Source: Cichorium intybus (taxonomy: Eukaryota; Streptophyta; Magnoliopsida; Asterales; Asteraceae). From it: a stretch of DNA of 64,000 nt. The stretch covers positions 82,408,382-82,472,381 of the forward strand of contig CM042016.1 in NCBI GenBank assembly GCA_023525715.1, read 5' to 3'. Positions 1-16,024 of this stretch are shown piece after piece. Numbering within the stretch: the stretch's first letter is position 1; each line of letters starts with the position of its first letter. Below the pieces are notes generated by a model, which made no database searches, was not told where the DNA came from, and worked only from the letters and a program-made list of their open reading frames with translations. The translations under genes and the position numbers were made by a program.

Positions 1-2137
<2,137 letters not shown>

Positions 2138-2164
2138 CGAAAAACAAATCAAAATTCATTATCC

Positions 2165-2440
2165 AGACACAATATGGAACAAGATGGAACCAAAGATTGG
2201 TGAAATATTTGAGAATGTTGCGAAACTTAAATTTTGTGTTCAAAATTATAAAGTGGCAAGCGGGCATGAGTTATACTTTGAAAATTCTGATAATACAAGA
2301 ATAGTTGCAAGATGTGGGAAGAGGAATGAAAAGAAATGAATGCTCTTTCAGGTTGTATGCAGCTTATATGTTCAACGAAAGATTATTTTAGGTGAAATGC
2401 TTGATTGATACTCATCTTTATTTTAGAAAATTTAAATTTG
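2165..2440 (+). pseudogene. MULE (MuDR-type) transposase N-terminal relic
   Basis: Plus-strand frames encode a fragment like the MuDR N-terminal DNA-binding domain. The segment IGEIFENVAKLKFCVQNYKV is followed by HELYFENSDNTRIVARC and, after a frame change near 2337, by CSFRLYAAYMFNERL and KCLIDTHLYFR. The spacing of the two cysteines, the RLYA block and the terminal His agrees with the family pattern (K/R-C, then C-x-WR-x-x-A, then H). A frameshift and a stop (about 2391) break it, and no catalytic DDE core follows. It lies between (TA)n tracts and close to TIR-like ends, consistent with debris of an autonomous Mutator-like element. Identification is by motif spacing only. Confidence 0.6.
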
Positions 2441-2507
2441 GATCTGTTGTTTCCTGAATTCTGATTGGTCTACACAGTCACACAAAAATTAACAATTTTA
2501 AAATAAC

Positions 2508-2690
<183 letters not shown>

Positions 2691-2999
2691 ACGATTGGCT
2701 AATCTAATCATCCAATAATCTTCATCCGATTACTAACTATATCAAAAGATGATACGGAGAAGGGTAACCAGGTAAATTCACGTAAGATCTAATAGAGGAA
2801 ACCGTATCATAAACGGTTTTCACTCCATAATTCAAGGCAGCAAATCAATCTACTTCAAACGAAAATCTTCAATCGTGAAAATACAAAATTCGAATACACC
2901 CAAATTAGACCGAATATACTACATTACAAATCAGTTTCAAGAACTACGATGAGTTTACCAAGATGAAGTGCAAGGAAGGCAATATCAAATTTTAAAACA

Positions 3000-6610
<3,611 letters not shown>

Positions 6611-7294
6611 GAGAAATGGCAACTACTTTGAAACAATAGGTTGGGTGAAATTTAAAACAATTGAGGAAATTTATTTTGGGCAAAAACAATTATGGTTTGT
6701 GTTTGATTGATACACAATGTTTTTTTGGCAAACAATTATGGTTTATGTTATGGAATTATATGTTGATATTAAATATTGCATCATATTAGAATATTAAACT
6801 GGATATTGTATTGTTAAACAACTATAATGAATATGTTATTACATTAAGTGAACAATGTATCTTCAAGAACTTTAATTCTTATAATAAATGAAATGAAAAA
6901 AAACCGGATGGTATATAGAACTTTTTAAAAATACAATTATAAAAATTTTGAAATATATTACATGAAGTAATATTTCCAATCAAAAACAACTGTGAGCATT
7001 CAATACGTATTAATAATAATTATCTAAACTATTGCGGCTAAATGTACCATCAGGTTATTATTAAAAGATTTGGGCGCCAAAAGCGAACAGTCATCATAGA
7101 AACACAATTAAATTAACGCGTAAAAAACTCCAAATCTTTATGAAACGGTATAATGAACCCTAGCCAAAACCCTATAAAACTCAAAATGCAACATACTTTC
7201 TGGAATATAATTCGATAACTAGCTTTGAAAATCAAACGCTCTGATACATCTCGATATTATAACCATCTTGAAAGACTCTCTGACACAAACCCTA
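6611..7294. other. Intergenic AT-rich region and promoter of paralog A
   Basis: No coding potential seen. Around 7070-7290 it shares words with the region upstream of paralog B (GGGCGCCAAAA, AACCCTA, TCTCGATAT, TAACCA, TTGAAA, ACTCTCTGA), so the tandem duplication included the promoter. CCCTATAAAACTC near 7170 is a plausible TATA box. Confidence 0.5.
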
Positions 7295-7672
7295 ATGGCG
7301 TCTTCTTCTTCGAAAAAGCAACGATTTTCAGAAGTAACAAAGGAGGAAGTCAAACAACATATGTCGAAAACACAAGAAATCAAATCTGAAGTGACCAAGC
7401 AAGAACTCGAGCAAGAATTACATTACTACGAGAAAGAATACATATGGGCAAACGAGACAAGAGATCTGATTGAACAAGAAATAGATGACCAAGACGATCT
7501 TCTAAACCAGATGCCTGTAATCCCCCAAACCTCTTCTGAAGAAGAACGAAAATATGTCTTGAACAGGATTAAATGAAGAAATAATCAAATCATGGAAGTC
7601 TTAACAGATCTAATAGACACTTGTGTGAAGAAGATGAAGGAAACAGAACGTCGCATTAAAGACAAGAATTAA
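7295..7672 (+). pseudogene. Small charged-helix protein, tandem paralog A (in-frame stop)
   Basis: I do not recognise the family. The start at 7295 (MASSSS) is chosen because paralog B starts identically, although an upstream in-frame ATG exists at 7268. The product is rich in Glu, Lys and Gln and probably helical or coiled coil: KQELEQELHYYEKEYIWANE, then TRDLIEQEIDDQDDLLNQMP. A TGA at 7574-7576 interrupts the frame. Beyond it the same frame continues for 31 codons (NNQIMEVLTDLIDTC, then KKMKETERRIKDKN) to TAA at 7670-7672, matching the C-terminus of paralog B. The full frame would be 125 codons. Either the gene is newly inactive, or only the shorter N-terminal product is made. Confidence 0.6.
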
Positions 7673-8733
7673 AAAGCATCTTGTACAGAATCTTTTTTAA
7701 AGTTCTTTGATGTTTGATCATGTAATACTACTAGATATTGAATATAAAAGAAATATATTTGTGTATTCTGTATCATATTATATGAAATTCTTTGTTGTGT
7801 ATTGAAAATTTAAATTTTGTGTTGTTTGATGCATGCTATCTTAGTTAAACAATGTTTGAATGATCAATAAACTGATCAATGAGTAACATACAATTAAAAA
7901 TAAAAAAAAGATTAATAACTACATCGTTAGTGTATTCATATAACGGATCTTACAAAAACAACAAAAAGCTAATCATATCTTGACCTAAACAAAAGAAAGT
8001 CGCTCAAGGTTTGAACTTGGTTTGACATTAACATCTTTACATGTTCAATCTTTCCATGTACATTCTTCATTGTGGAGACAAAGATTCTTGGGTGTTCAAC
8101 AAATAAGATTGAACAATTTTACGACCTTCCATATGGCATCGTAATGACATCATATGAAGTCTTGCCTCATGTATCATATCATTTCTGTTTCTCTCATAAC
8201 TTCTTGCGTACGAACGAACTTGAGCATCAATATGAGCATCATCTTGATCCATGGAATTTGTAGAAGTTGGAAAAAAAATTTATAGATGGAGAAGAAAACA
8301 AACTCGAAAAGAATTTTAAAAAACGTATCTAACAAACCGCTATGGAGTCTATTAATATTAGATAAAAGGAATGTAAAACGCGCGGTGCAATTAATATATT
8401 AAACAACCACTATAAAGATTGTATGACATATTCTAGATGACGTATTGTTTCCACCATAAAACTACTATTTCAATTCAATGCAAACTCATTATTACGTTTA
8501 GAAGTAATACGGCTAATTATTACAACAGATATATAGAGATTTTATTGGGCGCCAAAACCGAAACGAATTCCTAAAAGAAACCCATTAAGTAACCCTAAGA
8601 AAACCCTAAATAAATATATCGGATACATTAATTTGAGAAATAACGCGTAACCATTATTATTAAATATAAATATCAAACCCTTTGAGATCTCTCGATATCA
8701 TAACCAACTTGAAAAACTCTCTGAAAAACAATC
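7673..8733. other. Intergenic DNA between the tandem paralogs
   Basis: AT-rich. Overlapping plus and minus frames at 8067-8263 have no recognisable content or codon bias and look incidental. The last 200 bp repeat the promoter words seen before paralog A, including GGGCGCCAAAA near 8548, AACCCTAA near 8590 and TCTCGATATCATAACCA near 8690. Confidence 0.5.
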
Positions 8734-9056
8734 ATGGCGTCTTCATCATCGACAACACCAGAACTCAAATCAGCGGTTTCCAAGGAAGAACTCGAAGATG
8801 AATTAGAACGTTTCGGAAAAGAATATGTTTGGGCAAACCAAACAAGGGATTTAATTGAACAAGAAGTTGACGATCAAGAGAAACTTCTGGACGACATGCC
8901 TCCAGTCCCCCAACCGCTTCTGGAAAAGAGATGAAAGATGTGCTGAAGAGAATAAGACGCAAAAACATCAAAATCATGGAACTCTTGAAATCATTGATCG
9001 AAAGCTTGGTGAAGAAAATGAATGAAGCTGAACGTCTGATTAAAAACGTCAAGTAA
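8734..9056 (+). pseudogene. Small charged-helix protein, tandem paralog B (frameshifted)
   Basis: Paralog of the gene at 7295. It shares MASSSS, KEELEDELERFGKEYVWANQ (compare EYIWANE in A) and TRDLIEQEVDDQEKLLDDMP. The first frame stops at 8932-8934 just after LLEKR. A shifted frame starting at 8933 continues with MKDVLKRIRRKN and IKIMELLKSLIESLVKKMNE to TAA at 9054-9056, matching the downstream part of A. One frameshift thus separates the two halves, whereas A has a nonsense codon at nearly the same place. Function unknown; Glu/Lys-rich helical protein. Confidence 0.6.
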
Positions 9057-9171
9057 GATGCAGTATGGATAAGGTTTATATTATTTTTATTTGAAGTTCT
9101 TAAATGTAATCGAATTCAATCTTGAAAACACTCTAATAGTATTTGGTATTATGGATTCTATTAATGTTATA

Positions 9172-9593
9172 TGTTAGGATTCTGATTGTGTTTGATATTT
9201 GATATCCGAAGTACTTATGTTCCTGTCCGAAGGTTGTCATGCGAAGCGAGATATTGATCCGAAGTTGAAGACTGATGATACGAAGCGGTGCTAGCTGTCA
9301 TTAGCCATCGTACTTATCTTTTGTTATAGATAATGTATAGGGCTTAATCCTTATCTGTAACTAATTGGATTAAGTGTTTATCCAATTAGATCTTAGTATA
9401 AAAACACTCTTAGCCCTAGACGTCTTATACATACTTTTTGACAGTCATAATATTCTTTGTAACGTTCTTCATAGTTGCTCATCATAAAGATTTGGAGCAC
9501 TATCTTTCTACATTAAATATAATCATTCGACTGGTTGAATATTCATATACTTGTGTTCTCGTTGTTTGCATTCATTGATAATTTATTCTTACA
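9172..9593 (+). repeat. Copia-1 5' LTR (422 bp)
   Basis: Begins TGTTAGGATTCTGATTGTG and ends CTTACA, two bases before the primer site. The same start recurs at 48170 after a purine tract. It contains a TATA box (TATAAAAAC at 9397) and, in U3, five CGAAG-type words at 9206, 9227, 9241, 9259 and 9281. Confidence 0.9.
9397..9405 (+). promoter_or_regulatory. Copia-1 LTR TATA box
   Basis: TATAAAAAC about 200 bp before the LTR end and downstream of the CGAAG word cluster. This is the usual position for the U3/R boundary. Confidence 0.6.
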
Positions 9594-9595
9594 AG

Positions 9596-9607
9596 TGGTA
9601 TCAGAGC
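9596..9607 (+). other. Copia-1 primer binding site (tRNA-iMet)
   Basis: TGGTATCAGAGC two bases after the LTR end. This is complementary to the 3' end of plant initiator Met tRNA, the standard copia primer. Confidence 0.9.
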
Positions 9608-9740
9608 AGGTTGCTTGCTGATCTGATTTTGAGATTAAACCCTTTCTTTGATTCGTGGTTTCAAATTGTTCTTGAATCCACCCTTCCGTGTTTCAGAGAT
9701 TTTAATATTGATATTCCTACAGCAACGATCTAATTTTTCA

Positions 9741-12700
9741 ATGGCCTACAACGCGAACAACGCCGTGATGAACTACGCAACATTACTTGGCTCCAACAAC
9801 AAGGCACCTATGCTGATTCCTGAACATTACTTAACTGTTAATGTCCAGACCAGATTTGCTGCTAAATTTGGCAAACCTGCTACTCCTCCTGTCGAGACCG
9901 AAGCCACTATTACTGCGAACAAGAGGAAGATCGAGAATGATAAACGGTGTATGCGAGAACTGAAGAGCAGTCTGCCTCCTGTCGCTTTCAATCTCATTCG
10001 AGGGTCCAAGTCTGCTAAAGAAATTTGGGACAGACTGAAGATGCGATACGAAGGCACTAATGTCATGAAGAAGAGCAAAGTCAACAACATTCTGGCGGAC
10101 TTTAGCAATTTCAAACAACTGGACAATGAGAAGATTGATCAGACATTCGAAAGGTTTACTGACGTGGTTTATGAATAGGAGAAACATGGAGTTTCAAAAA
10201 CTTCGCATGAAACTAACTTTCGATTCATGCAATGTCTCCGAAGGGAGTGGAAGCAAATCACCATGATGGTGAGAGCTCATGAGAAGATTAACTCCTACTC
10301 GCTTGAAGAACTCTACAATCTACTTAAATCTCACGAGTATGATGTTTTAGATGAAGCTGGTGATCCATCTAATGCTGGCACTCTTGCTTTTGTTTCAAAA
10401 ACAGAATCCGATGACATCACTGATGCTGATGATGAAGGTGAAGAGGATGAAGAAAGTGATACAAAGGTACTATACTCTAACAACAACAGGAACTTTCAGA
10501 AATGACCACAGAACAAACCTAACTTCAATCGAAATCTCAACAATGGAAAACAGCCATCTAAACCGACTGAATACTCCAAACCGAAGCCTGATACAAAACC
10601 TCAGCCTGAAAAGAAGTTGTTGGGTGATTCTGGATACGACTGCAATTACTGCTATGGAAAGAATCATCTAGCCAAAGACTGCATGTTGAAGAAGGCTAAT
10701 GAGAAAAAGGAAAGAGTCAAAGATGAAGCATACTATACGAAGAAACTGGAAGAGGTAAGGGCAAAGACTCAAAGCATGTCACTTATTGCTCCTAATAGTG
10801 GTGATGGCACTTACCATATTTGGTCATCTGGTTCGGATGACGATGAAATTCGTAAACCAACCCATGGGGCGATGTTTGCTGCTCACACTGACCATGGAAT
10901 ATGGTCCGATGATGAGAGTTCGGATGAAGAAATGGAAAGCAAGATTACTGGTGTCTGTCTGATGGCACAAGGAACAAACACTTTGTCCAATGCTCGCCTT
11001 ACCATTCCAGAACAGGTATCATTCTTACTTCAAAACTTTAATGTTCCTGAAGAACTTTTTATAAATGACCTTAACGAAATTACTTTTGACTGTCTGCATA
11101 TGAATCAACTACTTGTTTCAGCAATTGGTGATGCGTGTCAGGCCAAGGAGGAAGTAATTTCGCTCAAGGGAAAGCTTGAAGGAATACGTGGAGCACTAGA
11201 GAAGAGTCAATAGAGAATAGATATTTTAGAAGAAAGTAGGGAACAATACGTGAAAAACAATGATTTATTATTGAAACAAAGGAATATTTTTTGTGAAACT
11301 ACTAAAAGGTTATATGCATATATTACACGTATTTATCATTCTTCGGATATTGCTATGGATCATCACAAAAAGTTATTACCTTTTATTGAGTTTAAGTTAA
11401 AAGATGTAGATTCTCTTTCATACGAATGTGAATCTATTGTTTCTTCAATTGAAATACCAAACCCAACTTATGCTCATGGTGTTGTTCCATTTGAAATTTT
11501 TTTGAATTCTAATGATCTGTTGAAAGTAATGGATATGTCTCTACCCGCATTTCCTCAAGCAACAAACACTGATTCTGAGAATGTTATTGTAAATGCTTTT
11601 GATGATGATACTGATTCTGACATTGAAGATATAGACTGCAGTAATTTATCACACCAAAAATCTTCTTCTGTCGGTTCTTTAAATGAATCCAAAACCTGTG
11701 CAACTAAAGAAAGCACCATTACTTCTAAGAAGTGCTCTTCTGAGGAAACACAAGATTCTTCGGATGAAAATCCTAAATCTTTCCAAATACTTAACACTTC
11801 GGATGACTACTTAAAATAAAGTGTTGATAAAATAAAAAGTCTTGTTGAACTAGCATGTACGTATCCTAAGGTTGCTAACTTCAAAAATACTATTTTTATT
11901 AAACAAGGTGTATCACTCGAAGAGAGTTGCGAACTTTTTTTGCTTATAAAAGAGGACAATGTGAATGTCACAGCCGAAGGTTTTTTCTCATCTGATAAAA
12001 TGCTAGAAAATACTTCAAATGCTGAAATGGAATTAAAAATTAATAAAAGAAAACAAGAAAAGCATCAGATGAAGAACACCTTCGGACGTCCTCAAAATTA
12101 TTCACATAAACGAAGTTTCTCAAACAATCGAACATTTTCAAACAATCAAAGTTTTCCTTATAATCGAAGCTTCAGAGATAATAGAAACTAGATTAAAACT
12201 CAAACCTCAGTTGAAAAACACAAATCATTCTACGATAACAGACGAAGGAGCAACTATCGTGAATCTCAAAACAAAAAGAAGGCTTTTCAAAAACAACAAA
12301 AATCACTTTCAGTCAACAACTCTCTGAGGAAACCATAAAAGATTGTTTTTGAACCAGCTAAACCCATCTGTTCAAACAATAAATATGAAAAACCAACAAA
12401 GAAAAATTTTACCAAGGGAAGCAACCTAGTAGACACGTTTCATGTATGGCTAGACAAGAACATGGATTTGTTTAAAGATAAAAGCTTAACAATTCAAGAT
12501 TTTAAACTTGCTTATGAAGAGTTTCTATGCGAATCCACCAAATGTAGCACTTCGTCTGGCAACACTCTCTTTTCAAAACAAAAATGGGTTCCTGTAAAAC
12601 CGAATCCACTTTCTCCATTGAGTCCTAAAGTTCAAAGTACAAAGAAAATTTTAAAATGGGTTCCGAAAGTTACTATATCACACATAGACAAAACCACTAT

Positions 12701-12830
12701 CGAGTCCACTATAGCTTCAACTTCTGGAACCAAAAAGGTTGATATGTTCGCCTCATGGATCTATGATCCAAATACTTACCCTCAAGGACCCAAGCCATGT
12801 TGGGTACATGAACTCTCTCTCTCTCTCTAA
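9741..12830 (+). pseudogene. gag: Copia-1 gag (long Sirevirus type), broken
   Basis: Starts at ATG 9741 (MAYNANNAVMNYATLLG). The N-terminal copia gag domain includes IWDRLKMRYEGTNVMKKSKV and the retroelement polyprotein pattern. A CCHC-like zinc knuckle, CNYCYGKNHLAKDC, lies near 10637-10680. Acidic Asp/Glu/Ser-rich stretches and an Asn/Arg/Phe-rich part (about 12080-12190) follow. The frame is interrupted by stops near 10176, 10503, 11211, 11817, 12189 and 12336, plus possible frame shifts. At about 1000 codons it is far longer than a typical copia gag, as in Sireviruses. It would build the virus-like particle and bind RNA. The frame ends just before a pyrimidine-rich tract and a TAATTTGTAG motif ahead of the protease. 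Confidence 0.8.
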
Positions 12831-12840
12831 TTTGTAGCTA

Positions 12841-14346
12841 ATGATCGATGAGCAGTACAACAAGGAATGGTATATCGACAATGGCTGCTCACGACACATG
12901 ACGGGGAGGGTAGAGTACTTAAGGGATTTCAGAAGCTTAGAAGATGGAAGAGATGTTAAGTTTGGGAACAACGAAACTTGTCCGATCAAAGGATATGGGA
13001 AAATTACAAATGGAAAATTTACGATCAACCGAGTTGCCTATGTTGAAGGACTCAAGCACAATCTGGTTAGTGTTTCTCAACTCGTGGTGGGAACTAGTCT
13101 GCAAGTCAAATTTGATGAAAATGGTAGCATCATCAAGAAGAAAAAGACCAAAGAGGTTTTACTAAAATCTACAAGAAAAGGCGAAATGTTCCCACTTGAT
13201 ATGAAGCCAATCGTAGGAGCTCCCTCAATATTCTTACTTTCAAAAGCTCCTTTGGATATGAGCTGGCTATGGCATAGACGACTATCTCATCTAAACTTCA
13301 AGAATATCAACAAGCTAGTGGCACTTTATTTAGTCAGAGGAATGCCTACGCTAAAGTTTGATAATGGTTCCTTATGTGCTGCATGTGAACATGGTAAGCA
13401 GAAAAGACAAGCATATCCCATCACCATTGACTCCAAAATAACCGAACCACTCGAGCTTCTACACATCGACCTTTGTGGTCCATCTTCGGTTGAGTCACTT
13501 GGAGGCAAGAAATATATGCTGGTTATTGTGGATGACTTTTCAAGATTCACATGGGTTATCTTTCTGAGAAATAAATCCAATACCCCAACAGAACTCATTG
13601 CCTTCATCAAGCAAATCGAACTACATCTCAAGAAACCAGTACGTGCTATCCGAAGTGACAATGGCACTGAATTTAAAAACAATACAATTGATTCGTATCT
13701 AAAGGAGAAGGGCATCACTCATAATTTTTCGGCCCCTTATACTCCACAGCAAAATGGTGTGGTTGAGCGAATAAATAGATCTCCAAGCGAAGCCGCAAGG
13801 ACTATGCTTGATTACGCGAATCTCCCAATGTACTTCTGGGCCGAAGCCATTACTACTGCATGGTTCACTCAGAATCGATCCTTCATTCATCGACGGTTTA
13901 ACATCACTCCATACGAAGTCATAAACAAAAGGAAACCGAATGTAAAATTCTTCCATGTATTTGGCTGCCGATGCTTTATCATGAAACTCAAACCCGGAAC
14001 TACGAAGTTTGAATCCAAATCCGACGATGGGGTCTTCCTAGGCTACTCACACTCTGCGAAAGCTTATCATGTACTAAACAAGAAAACAAGGAATATTGAG
14101 GAAACTTTCAATATGATATTTGATGATGACTATATCAAGAAATCAGAACAACTCTTTCCTCGTACCCCCATTTTTCCAGAAACACCAACTGAAGTTACAC
14201 CTTTGGACTCTTTCAACCTTGATTTCTCTTTCCTATTTGACAACCCTGATCAGGCAATAAATGCTGAAACAAATGCGAAGGACAATAATGTACCAGAAAT
14301 CACCAAGCTCACCGATGATCATCTCACAAACGAACCATCACCTTAA
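12841..14346 (+). pseudogene. pol: Copia-1 pol: protease and integrase
   Basis: The protease motif reads WYIDNGCSRHMTG; copia proteases usually have Asp-Ser/Thr-Gly, and copia-2 has WYIDSGCSRHMTG, so the Ser is replaced by Asn. The integrase zinc finger follows (WHRRLSHLNF, then CAACEHGKQ). The catalytic core has Asp in HIDLCGPSS, Asp in IRSDNGTEFKN and Glu in QQNGVVERINR, and the conserved AARTMLDYANLPMYFWAEA and GCRCF blocks. The frame is open for 501 codons. It ends at TAA 14344-14346, in the linker leading to RT. Confidence 0.9.
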
Positions 14347-14737
14347 AAAGATCCTTCGGTTGAGGGGGAGTCAGAATCCACAATGCAAAAAGATCCTTCG
14401 GTTGAGGGGGATTGTGAGAAATCCAACCCAAAGGATCCTTTAGTAGAGGAGAACTCATCAAAGTCCACTTCTTATAATACGGAGAACGAACCACCCGTAT
14501 CTCGTCTCGAGGGGGAGTCATCTGACAAGACATCTTCTGCTGAAGGGGAGTCATATGTCAAGCCCGCTTCGGTTGAGGGGGAGCAACCAATTCCTGACGG
14601 TATACCCGAAGACAACCAGTCTACTTCGGATTATCCTTCTGATACAGAGGAAGTGCATGGAGAAACTTTACCAGAATATGATCCAGCTTATCCACCTCTT
14701 GAAAAACAAAAGATCATCCGAAGGCCCAGGTAATTGG
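14347..14737 (+). pseudogene. Copia-1 integrase-RT linker with purine-tract repeats
   Basis: Acidic, Pro/Ser/Glu-rich linker containing repeated KDPSVEG-type peptides. At the DNA level GAGGGGGAG or close variants recur near 14362, 14403, 14509, 14541 and 14574. The wording resembles the element's own 3' polypurine tract (AAAGGGGGAGAA at 48158). Confidence 0.6.
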
Positions 14738-14739
14738 TA

Positions 14740-16019
14740 ATCCAAATGAAAAGGTACATACTCGATCTCAATTAAAAGCTAAACAACATGAATTAAATAA
14801 ACGATCTGACTTCTGCATGTTTAATGTTTTCATCTCCAAAATTGAACCTAAAACCGTAAAAGAAGCTTTTCTACACTCGGATTGGGTTGAGGCCATGTAG
14901 AGTGAGTTGGCCGAATTTGAACGAAACAAAGTATGGCGTTTAATACCTAAACCAACCAACTCCTCTATAGTAGGTCTCAAATGGGTTTTTCGAAATAAAC
15001 TTGATACAGAAGGTAACATTGTTCGAAACAAATCTAGACTAGTTGTCAAAGGATATTGCCAACAGGAGGGAATCGATTATGATGAAACCTTTGCTCCTGT
15101 TTCCAGACTTGAGTCCGTCCGAATCTTTTTGGCATTTGCTACCCATAAAAACTTTGATGTCTATCAAATGGATGTCAAATGTGCTTGTTTAAATGGCGAA
15201 CTTGAGGAAACAGTGTATGTGGATCAACCACCTGGTTTTATAAACGAAAAATATCCAAAACACTATTATATCCTTGACAAAGCAGTCTATGGATTAAAGC
15301 AAGCACCAAGGGTCTGGATCGAAGCTTTAACCAAGTTTTTAAAACAATCAAACTTCAAACAAGGCTCTGTTGATCCTACTCTCTTTTGAAAGAAAGTTGG
15401 TAATAATCTCATGTTAGTTCAAATCTACGTGGATGATATCATCTTCGGATCAACAGACCCCGATCTTTCAAAAGAATTCGAAACCCTGATGAAAAGTAAG
15501 TTTCAAATGAGCATGATAGGGAAGATAAACTTCTTTCTCGGTCTACAAGTTAAACAAACACCAGAAGGAATCTTCATAAACCAAGAAAAATACACACGAA
15601 GTCTGTTGGAGAAATTTGGTATGGAGAACTGTTCAAATGCAAAGGTTCCTATGGCTGCTGGTACTCGACTTACACATTCGCTTGACAAATCATGTTCTCG
15701 GTTTCTAATTGTACACGATATCAGGCGAATCCAAGAGAACCTCATCTAACCGCAGTCAAGACAATCTTTCGTTATCTTCATCGAACTCCTTCTCTTGGTT
15801 TATGGTACCCTGCCAACTCAGGTTTCTTTCTACAAGCCTATTCCGACGCTGATCTGGGAGGATGTGCACTTGATCGCAAAAGCACCTCAGGGGGATGTCA
15901 ATTTTTAGATGGTAAGCTCATCAGCTGGCAATCGAAGAAGCAAACATGTGTTTCCATCTCCACAGCCAAAGCAGAATACATAGCCGTAGCTGCATGTACC
16001 TCTTAGATGATCTGGGTTC
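14740..16019 (+). pseudogene. pol: Copia-1 pol: reverse transcriptase and first part of RNase H
   Basis: Copia RT blocks are present: LKWVFRNKLDTEGNIVRNK, LVVKGYCQQEGIDYDETFAP, VYQMDVKCACLNGELEE, DKAVYGLKQAP and the active site VQIYVDDIIFGST. Stops at 14898 and 15387 break it. A deletion plus frameshift near 15690-15700 removes the stretch that in copia-2 runs from DITLYRQMIGS to RPDI. RNase H starts with QAYSDADLGGCALDRKSTSG and runs to AEYIAVAACTS, a stop at 16004 and WVQS, where gypsy-1 is inserted. It resumes at 26439. Confidence 0.9.
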
Positions 16020-16024
16020 AAAGT
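16020..16024 (+). repeat. Gypsy-1 target site duplication, left (AAAGT)
   Basis: AAAGT directly before the 5' LTR. The identical AAAGT follows the 3' LTR at 26434-26438. Removing one copy with the element restores the copia-1 RNase H frame at this point. Confidence 0.95.

Noticed and set aside
8067..8263. Overlapping plus and minus 60-codon frames between the tandem paralogs
   Set aside because: Mutual shadows without motif, start context or similarity to either paralog.
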